From: Dehalococcoidia bacterium
GTDB lineage: Bacteria > Chloroflexota > Dehalococcoidia > SZUA-161
Length of the DNA: 10,413 bases
Direction of reading: 5' to 3'
Assembly (NCBI GenBank): GCA_020344295.1
Contig: CP070819.1
Coordinates: forward strand, 371,533 to 381,945
Position numbers and translations under genes: made by a program
Notes under the pieces: model-generated
What the model was told of the DNA's origin: nothing
Database searches by the model: none
What the model saw: the letters and a program-made list of their open reading frames with translations, nothing else
In this document: piece after piece, positions 6,463-10,413 of the stretch
Position numbering within the stretch: the stretch's first letter is position 1
Layout: every line of letters starts with the position of its first letter

Positions 6463-7119
6463 TCAACCTTGGGGCTCTTCCGTCCACTTGGCCATGAATG
6501 TATCCCTGTCCACACCCAGTTCCGCCAGCAACTCGCCATGGGCATTTAGTATCTCCGCCCAGGGCAGGTCGTCGTAGTGGCCGTGCTCGCGAATATACTC
6601 GATGTGCATTCTGCCGTCCTCGGTATGGCTGTGCAGCCTGGCATCGTTTACGCCGTCGAAATCAACAGGGATAAAGCTGTTTTCCAGGCACATTTCGATG
6701 TCGTAAGCGGGTGTAGCACGGACCCATTTCCCGTCTATGTATAGCTCAGCCCAGCCGTGGTATACCAGTATATTGCTACCGAACATCTTCTCGCGGAATT
6801 TCTCCGATAACAGGTGATTTCGGATGTCGGCGAATCCCAATCGCGCCGGTATGCCGGTGGCTCGCGCCATTGCAACGAGGACGATCGCCTTCTGATAGCA
6901 GAACCCATTGCCCTTTTCCAAGATCACGCTTGCCTTGTTGTAATCAAGGTTCTCACCCTCTGCGTAAGAATTAAACTTGATCTGATCTCTAACGAAATAG
7001 AAAAGCGCAACGGCTTTATCCTGGGCTGACTCCAGGCCTTCGGTTAAGGCCTGAGCCCTCGTTCTAATGGACTCCGTGTAGCAGTCGATGATCTCACTAC
7101 ATCTCAAATATTCTTCCAT
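6463..7119 (-). CDS. Transglutaminase-like cysteine protein
   Basis: A 218-aa soluble protein with a transglutaminase-core fold (papain-like Cys-His-Asp). The catalytic triad is visible: Cys74 in GNGFCYQKA, His121 in YHGWAELYIDGKW, Asp140 in ATPAYD. Bacterial members are usually peptidases or amidases, not crosslinking enzymes; the substrate is unknown. There is no signal peptide or membrane segment, so it should be cytoplasmic. ATG 7119 is preceded by AAAGGAG five bases upstream, a strong RBS. It follows the GNAT gene on the same strand after 54 bp with no terminator between, so both probably share the promoter near 7660-7688. The N-terminus matches the gene fragment at 1-48, showing two copies of the family within about 7 kb. 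The acidic C-terminal extension after residue 150 is unassigned. Confidence 0.88.
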   Translation of the reverse strand: MEEYLRCSEIIDCYTESIRTRAQALTEGLESAQDKAVALFYFVRDQIKFNSYAEGENLDYNKASVILEKGNGFCYQKAIVLVAMARATGIPARLGFADIRNHLLSEKFREKMFGSNILVYHGWAELYIDGKWVRATPAYDIEMCLENSFIPVDFDGVNDARLHSHTEDGRMHIEYIREHGHYDDLPWAEILNAHGELLAELGVDRDTFMAKWTEEPQG

Positions 7120-7173
7120 TACTACTCCTTTAAGGTAAGAGGCGGCGCTCTATGATCTTCAGTGCCATTTGTG

Positions 7174-7629
7174 TCAGAAGTAGAGGCGAAATCCATACGC
7201 AGACGCCTCGAAGCCTATGGAGCCGTACAGTCGGTGTGCTTCCTCGCGCCTTCTATCGCTCATTAGCTGGACCTTGTAGCATCCCTGTTCCCTGGCTCGG
7301 GCGGCCGCGTGTTCCAAGAGCATTCTGCCGAAACCCCTGCGCCGGTATTTCTCGCTTACCACTAGGTTTTCAACAAGGCCCCAGGGGGTAGCGCTGTGGG
7401 AGAGGTTGGGGACTATCAGGAGCACGACCGTACCCACAACCTCGCCCTGATCTTCGAGAACAAAGAGCTCGTGTCTTGGGTCGGCGTATATATCCGCGAA
7501 CACCTTATGGGCATCTTCCGGAGTCAGTTTCCGGTCTTGTTCGACCTGTGAGAGCTGTATGACGAGCTCATCGTAAAGTTCGAGGATGCGGGGTAGGTCC
7601 TTATCGGTCGCCGGACGTATGTGCGCCAT
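7174..7629 (-). CDS. GNAT-family N-acetyltransferase
   Basis: A 151-aa single-domain GNAT protein that would transfer an acetyl group from acetyl-CoA to an amine of a small molecule or protein; the acceptor cannot be predicted. It opens with the typical AHIRPATDKDLPRILELYDEL. Motif A is VENLVVSEKYRRRGFGRMLL, with the pyrophosphate-binding R96-R-R-G-F-G101. Motif B has Y135 in HRLYGSIGF, the usual general acid. The frame is open to an ATG at 7695, but ATG 7629 is chosen: AGGGAGG lies ten bases upstream, the protein then starts where the family starts, and a good promoter (-10 at 7660-7665) lies inside the would-be extension. It is first gene of a probable operon with the transglutaminase-like gene. 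Confidence 0.9.
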   Translation of the reverse strand: MAHIRPATDKDLPRILELYDELVIQLSQVEQDRKLTPEDAHKVFADIYADPRHELFVLEDQGEVVGTVVLLIVPNLSHSATPWGLVENLVVSEKYRRRGFGRMLLEHAAARAREQGCYKVQLMSDRRREEAHRLYGSIGFEASAYGFRLYF

Positions 7630-7659
7630 ATGCTTGATGCCTCCCTGTCGCGCACAAGT

Positions 7660-7688
7660 AGCATAGATTAGCTGTGTCCGGGTGTCAA
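7660..7688 (-). promoter_or_regulatory. Sigma-70 type promoter for the GNAT/transglutaminase operon
   Basis: On the minus strand a perfect TTGACA (plus 7683-7688) is followed after 17 bp by TATGCT (plus 7660-7665, four of six). The start of transcription would be near 7653, about 24 nt before the ATG at 7629, and this rules out the longer reading frame from 7695. Confidence 0.6.
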
Positions 7689-7714
7689 ACGGCACTTGAT
7701 ATCGGATACTAAAT

Positions 7715-7746
7715 CCTCTTCCTTGAAGGAGAGGGAAGGATGAGGG
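7715..7746. repeat. Hairpin element resembling a dispersed intergenic repeat
   Basis: CCTCTTCCTT (7715-7724) pairs with AAGGAGAGG (7726-7734), giving CCTCT/AGAGG plus CCTT/AAGG with one bulged T. It is followed by GAAGGATGAGGGTGA. Purine/pyrimidine-split elements of the form CCTCTCC..GGAGAGG plus GGATGAGGGTG are, from memory, frequent dispersed repeats between genes in several bacterial groups. Only one copy is seen in this window, so its repeat status is inferred. Confidence 0.4.
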
Positions 7747-7779
7747 TGAAACAAAGAAGTCGCCTTTAACGCACTAACT

Positions 7780-7809
7780 CTATTCATTAGAATAGGAATG
7801 ATGAATAGG
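7780..7809. repeat. Three GAATAG half-sites, one inverted, two in tandem
   Basis: CTATTC (7780-7785) is the reverse complement of GAATAG at 7790-7795 and 7803-7808. The two direct copies are GAATAGG, 13 bp apart start to start. CTATTCAT and ATGAATAG (7801-7808) also form a perfect 8-bp inverted repeat. The cluster lies 21 bp upstream of the -35 of the candidate dehydrogenase promoter, a position suited to an activator. Confidence 0.35.
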
Positions 7810-7829
7810 CACACCTAACCGATCTTGAC

Positions 7830-7858
7830 TGGACGCTGGTAGTCAGCAAGTCTATAAT
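7830..7858 (+). promoter_or_regulatory. Candidate promoter for the acyl-CoA dehydrogenase operon
   Basis: TGGACG (7830-7835, four of six) and a perfect TATAAT (7853-7858) are 17 bp apart. TTGACT at 7825-7830 is a better -35 but would be 22 bp away. Transcription would start near 7865, giving a leader of about 170 nt that contains the hairpins at 7926-7995. Confidence 0.5.
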
Positions 7859-7925
7859 AAGCTAGGTGCAGTGTTTATCCAGAGCAACACATGATCTGCT
7901 CAACAACGTGATGAATTCCAAGGCC

Positions 7926-7995
7926 AGCCCGGGAGTTCAAGTTGGGCTTAGCTCTTTTCACTAAGCTGCCGAACGTACTCACACTCGGCAGCTTA
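7926..7995 (+). promoter_or_regulatory. Leader with three mutually exclusive helices ahead of the dehydrogenase
   Basis: Helix A pairs AGCCC (7926-7930) with GGGCT (7944-7948). Helix B pairs GCTTAG (7946-7951) with CTAAGC (7961-7966). Helix C pairs TAAGCTGCCGA (7962-7972) with TCGGCAGCTTA (7985-7995), an 11-bp perfect stem with a 12-nt loop. A and B overlap at 7946-7948; B and C overlap at 7962-7966. That is the layout of an attenuator or RNA switch. Helix C has no U-run after it; it lies 26 nt before the Shine-Dalgarno. It could equally be a DNA operator. Confidence 0.4.
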
Positions 7996-8034
7996 TATCT
8001 AATACGATATTACTTAAAATCGGAGGAAGAAGCT

Positions 8035-9156
8035 TTGAATTTCAATCTGACTGAGCAGCAGGAGATGTTCCAAAGGGAAGTGCGGAAGTTCGCAGAGGCG
8101 GAAACAACACCTTTAGTAGACATAATGGATAGAGAGAATACATTCCCCCAGGAGATTCGTCCGAAGCTGGCTGCCATGAATCTTTATGGGATTCCCTGGG
8201 AGCAAAAGTACGGCGGGGCTGGGTCGGACTATGTCAGCCTGACCATTGCTCTCGTGGAGCTGGCTAAGGTCATAGCGCCTCTATCCATGCATGTACAATG
8301 CCAGCATACTGTTGGCGACAGGTTCAACAAGCTGGGCACAGAGGAACAGAAACAGAGGTTCATGGTCCCGATCTGTGAAGGCAAAATGGTTGGCTGTTTC
8401 TGCTTTACCGAGCCGGACACGGGTTCCCATCCGAAGATGATCAAGACCACTGCCGTAGAGGATGGCGATAGCTATGTTCTCAACGGGACCAAGAGGTTCG
8501 TCACCAATGGGCGTTTTGCCGACGTGGCTTTCATTTTTGCCAAGCTTGAGGGAGACATCAGTTTGTTCCTTGTAGACACGAACACGAAGGGCTTCTCTCG
8601 CGGCCCGAAGATGGATAAGCTTGGCTTGAGGGGCACTGAGCTATGTGATTTGATAATGGATGATGTCCGGATACCTAGGGAGAATCTGATGGGTGGCAAG
8701 GGAGGTAAGTTCGATGCGCTGAAAGATGCCATGACGCTCGGCAAGCTCTGCCTCAGTGCCCACTGCATAGGACTCATGCAGGCGGCACTGGACGAGGCCA
8801 TTAAGTATTCCATGACCAGAATGCATTTCGACGAGCCGATCTTTGATCTGCAGGCTATTCACTGGCTGTTGGCTGAGATGGCATCCCGGCTCGAGGCGTC
8901 GCGCTGGCTGACCTACCGGGCCGCTTTCCTGAAAGACCAGGGGCTCGATACGATTAAAGATATGGCTATCACCAAGCTCTTCGTGACCCAGACGGCCGTG
9001 GATGTATGCCGCTTCGGGATGCAGGTCCATGGCGCCTACGGCATTAGCAAGGAGTACAAAATCGAGCGTATCTTTCGAGATGCCAAGATGTACGAGCTGC
9101 TCGAAGGCACGTCCGAGATACAGAGAGAATTGATAGTGAAGCGGTTGCCACGCTAG
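8035..9156 (+). CDS. Acyl-CoA dehydrogenase (FAD flavoenzyme), TTG start
   Basis: A 373-aa enzyme of the acyl-CoA dehydrogenase family, which forms an alpha,beta-double bond in an acyl-CoA thioester and passes electrons to an electron-transfer flavoprotein. The helical N-domain starts FNLTEQQEMFQREVRKFAE. The middle domain has CFTEPDTGS (about 123-131) and NGTKRFVTNG (150-159), and the C-domain has QVHGAYGISKEY and LLEGTSEIQRE, in which Glu357 aligns with the catalytic base of medium/short-chain enzymes. The substrate cannot be assigned. The frame is open back to ATG 7942, but that extension would translate the leader hairpins. TTG 8035 has GGAGG (8022-8026) eight bases upstream and starts exactly where homologues start (NFNLTEQQ). 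The enoate-reductase-type gene follows after 67 bp with no terminator, so they are likely cotranscribed. Confidence 0.93.
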   Translation: MNFNLTEQQEMFQREVRKFAEAETTPLVDIMDRENTFPQEIRPKLAAMNLYGIPWEQKYGGAGSDYVSLTIALVELAKVIAPLSMHVQCQHTVGDRFNKLGTEEQKQRFMVPICEGKMVGCFCFTEPDTGSHPKMIKTTAVEDGDSYVLNGTKRFVTNGRFADVAFIFAKLEGDISLFLVDTNTKGFSRGPKMDKLGLRGTELCDLIMDDVRIPRENLMGGKGGKFDALKDAMTLGKLCLSAHCIGLMQAALDEAIKYSMTRMHFDEPIFDLQAIHWLLAEMASRLEASRWLTYRAAFLKDQGLDTIKDMAITKLFVTQTAVDVCRFGMQVHGAYGISKEYKIERIFRDAKMYELLEGTSEIQRELIVKRLPR

Positions 9157-9223
9157 GACCTTGGGCGAGGCACTGAACATATAAAGCTGGTCAGATGCAC
9201 AGTGATTCTACTAAGGCTATATC

Positions 9224-10413
9224 ATGGCTAAACTAGAGAGATTGTTTGAACCTATACAGGTAGGTAATCTGGAGTTAAGGAATCGGATCAAGATGCCGGC
9301 CATGGCCGTTGTGCCGCCGGAGTCGGAGGAGGCGGTCATCAATCGGCTGAAGGCTTTCTACACCGAGAGGGCGAAGGGCGGTGTGGCAATTATCGGCGTG
9401 AGTTGTACGGCCACCCGGCTAATCCAGGACCCCATGCTGGGGCTATATGATGACAGCTCCATAAAAGGTCTTGCGGAGCTGACTTCAGCGATACATACCC
9501 ACGGAGCTAAGACGTATGCGCAGATGGGCGTCGGCTATAGCTGGGCTTTCGACGACGGCCCCGTTGAGATCGTCGGGCCTTCGGGGGTCTCTCTCTCCGG
9601 GCGTCCCGGCACTCCTTTTCGTATGGGTGGCCCTTGGGAGCCAGCCATGCCGCGGGCGCTCTCCGTGGATGAGATCCACCAGATAGTCGAGGCCTATGGC
9701 GACGGAGCCCGCAGGGCGCGCGAGGCCGGTTTCGATGCTGTCGAGGTAATAGCGAGCGTGGGCTATATTATCGCCCAGTTCATGTCCCCGCTAACTAATA
9801 AAAGGACAGATGATTACGGCGGCAGCCTGGAGAACCGGATGCGCTTCTTTCTCGAAATTATCGAGAGCATGAAGGGTAAAGCGGGATCCGATTTCACCTA
9901 TACTTGCCGCCTCAGCGGTTCCGACCTGCTTGAAGGGGGATACAGTGCTGAGGATACGGCTGATATGGCACGGATTCTGGAGAAGGCCGGTATCCACGAG
10001 ATCGACGTGATGTCTGGCTGGCATAATGCCCCGGTTCCGATAATACAGACGGACGTTCCCCAGGGAGCTTGGGCCCACCTGGCCGCGACGGTTAAGAAGA
10101 CCGTCAACATACCGGTGGCCGCGGGGACTCAGATCCAGGATGTGGTCGTTGCCGAACGTGTGGTAGCTGAAGGCAAAGCGGATATGGTCTACATGGCGCG
10201 GGCACTGCTCGCCGACCCGGAGCTGCCGAATAAGGCGAGGGAGGGACGGCTGGACGATATCAGGCCGTGCATGAACTGCTGCCGCTGCATCGAGGCCTCC
10301 GATGCGCCGCCGATATACTGCAGCGTGAACGCCAGGCAGGGCAGGGAGCATGAGTACCCCGCGGAGACGCCCGCTTCACAGAGCAAGCGTGTGCTTGTTG
10401 CCGGGGCCGGGCA
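9224..10413 (+). CDS. NADH:flavin oxidoreductase / 2,4-dienoyl-CoA (enoate) reductase family, cut by window edge
   Basis: 396 codons are visible with no stop; the gene runs off the right edge. Residues 1-340 form the FMN-binding TIM barrel of the Old Yellow Enzyme family: LFEPIQVGNLELRNRIKM at the start, FYTERAKGGVAII (45-57), QFMSPLTNKRTDDYGGSLENR (185-205), ARALLADPELP (325-335). Next is a Cys cluster C349-x2-C352-C353-x-C355 with C366 for a [4Fe-4S] centre, then KRVLVAGAG (388-396), the start of the FAD/NAD(P)H domain. Full members have about 650 residues. The barrel reads VIASVGYI (175-182) where many relatives have the substrate-binding HGAHGYL, so both His are absent. It probably reduces an enoyl, dienoyl or enone substrate, in line with the dehydrogenase upstream. 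ATG 9224 has AAGG seven bases upstream. Confidence 0.9.
   Translation, partial: MAKLERLFEPIQVGNLELRNRIKMPAMAVVPPESEEAVINRLKAFYTERAKGGVAIIGVSCTATRLIQDPMLGLYDDSSIKGLAELTSAIHTHGAKTYAQMGVGYSWAFDDGPVEIVGPSGVSLSGRPGTPFRMGGPWEPAMPRALSVDEIHQIVEAYGDGARRAREAGFDAVEVIASVGYIIAQFMSPLTNKRTDDYGGSLENRMRFFLEIIESMKGKAGSDFTYTCRLSGSDLLEGGYSAEDTADMARILEKAGIHEIDVMSGWHNAPVPIIQTDVPQGAWAHLAATVKKTVNIPVAAGTQIQDVVVAERVVAEGKADMVYMARALLADPELPNKAREGRLDDIRPCMNCCRCIEASDAPPIYCSVNARQGREHEYPAETPASQSKRVLVAGAG

Noticed and set aside
7942..8034. N-terminal extension of the acyl-CoA dehydrogenase from ATG 7942
   Set aside because: It would add 31 residues not seen in the family, has no RBS, and covers a perfect 11-bp inverted repeat; TTG 8035 has an ideal Shine-Dalgarno.
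8641..9180. 179-codon minus-strand open frame opposite the acyl-CoA dehydrogenase
   Set aside because: Antisense shadow of a conserved coding region, with no homologous features or RBS.
9791..10351. 186-codon minus-strand open frame opposite the flavin oxidoreductase
   Set aside because: The plus strand encodes a clear conserved enzyme through the whole stretch; the antisense translation shows no domain.
1..10413. CRISPR array, insertion sequence, phage or defence island
   Set aside because: No regularly spaced repeats, transposase, integrase, terminal inverted repeats with target duplications, or known defence domains are visible. The MoxR/VWA pair alone is not sufficient for a defence call.

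Overview
The window carries bacterial DNA of intermediate GC content with densely packed genes on both strands. The gene mix is a MoxR ATPase/VWA pair, a cyclic-di-GMP turnover protein, a LuxR-type response regulator, small transglutaminase-like proteins, an acyl-CoA dehydrogenase and an enoate-reductase-type flavoenzyme. This is reminiscent of uncultured anaerobic Chloroflexota (Dehalococcoidia-like sediment lineages). That assignment is an impression from gene content and protein style; there is no marker gene in the window.

Layout. At the left edge (1-48, minus) are the first 16 codons of a gene whose N-terminus closely matches the complete transglutaminase-like gene at 6463-7119, so the window holds two paralogues. 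It diverges, across a 278-bp control region with opposed promoters and two inverted repeats, from a two-gene operon: a MoxR-type AAA+ ATPase (327-1187) and a VWA-domain protein (1191-2360). A 353-bp gap with a good promoter leads to a nine-segment membrane protein with GAF, GGDEF and HD-GYP domains (2714 onward). This gene is interrupted by an in-frame TAA at 5072-5074, exactly where the conserved Tyr of the HD-GYP 'RPY' motif belongs; the remaining 70 codons (5075-5287) continue in the same frame. Next comes a receiver/LuxR-HTH regulator (5522-6355) whose receiver lacks the usual acidic pair. Convergent to it is a minus-strand pair, GNAT acetyltransferase (7174-7629) then transglutaminase-like protein (6463-7119). 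After a 405-bp regulatory gap rich in repeats and hairpins come an acyl-CoA dehydrogenase starting at TTG (8035-9156) and a FMN/Fe-S/FAD oxidoreductase of the 2,4-dienoyl-CoA/enoate reductase family, cut off by the right edge (9224-10413+).

How the parts fit. The ATPase and VWA protein are a standard chaperone-like pair. The membrane protein would make and degrade c-di-GMP in response to a membrane or GAF signal, and the adjacent orphan regulator could be an output, although nothing in the sequence proves the link. The last two genes look like a catabolic unit acting on acyl-CoA or enoyl substrates.

Most interesting points: the nonsense codon inside an otherwise intact HD-GYP domain, the second transglutaminase-like gene at the window edge, the leader of the dehydrogenase gene with three mutually exclusive helices, and the atypical receiver. 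I did not see a clearly novel multi-gene defence or mobile system.
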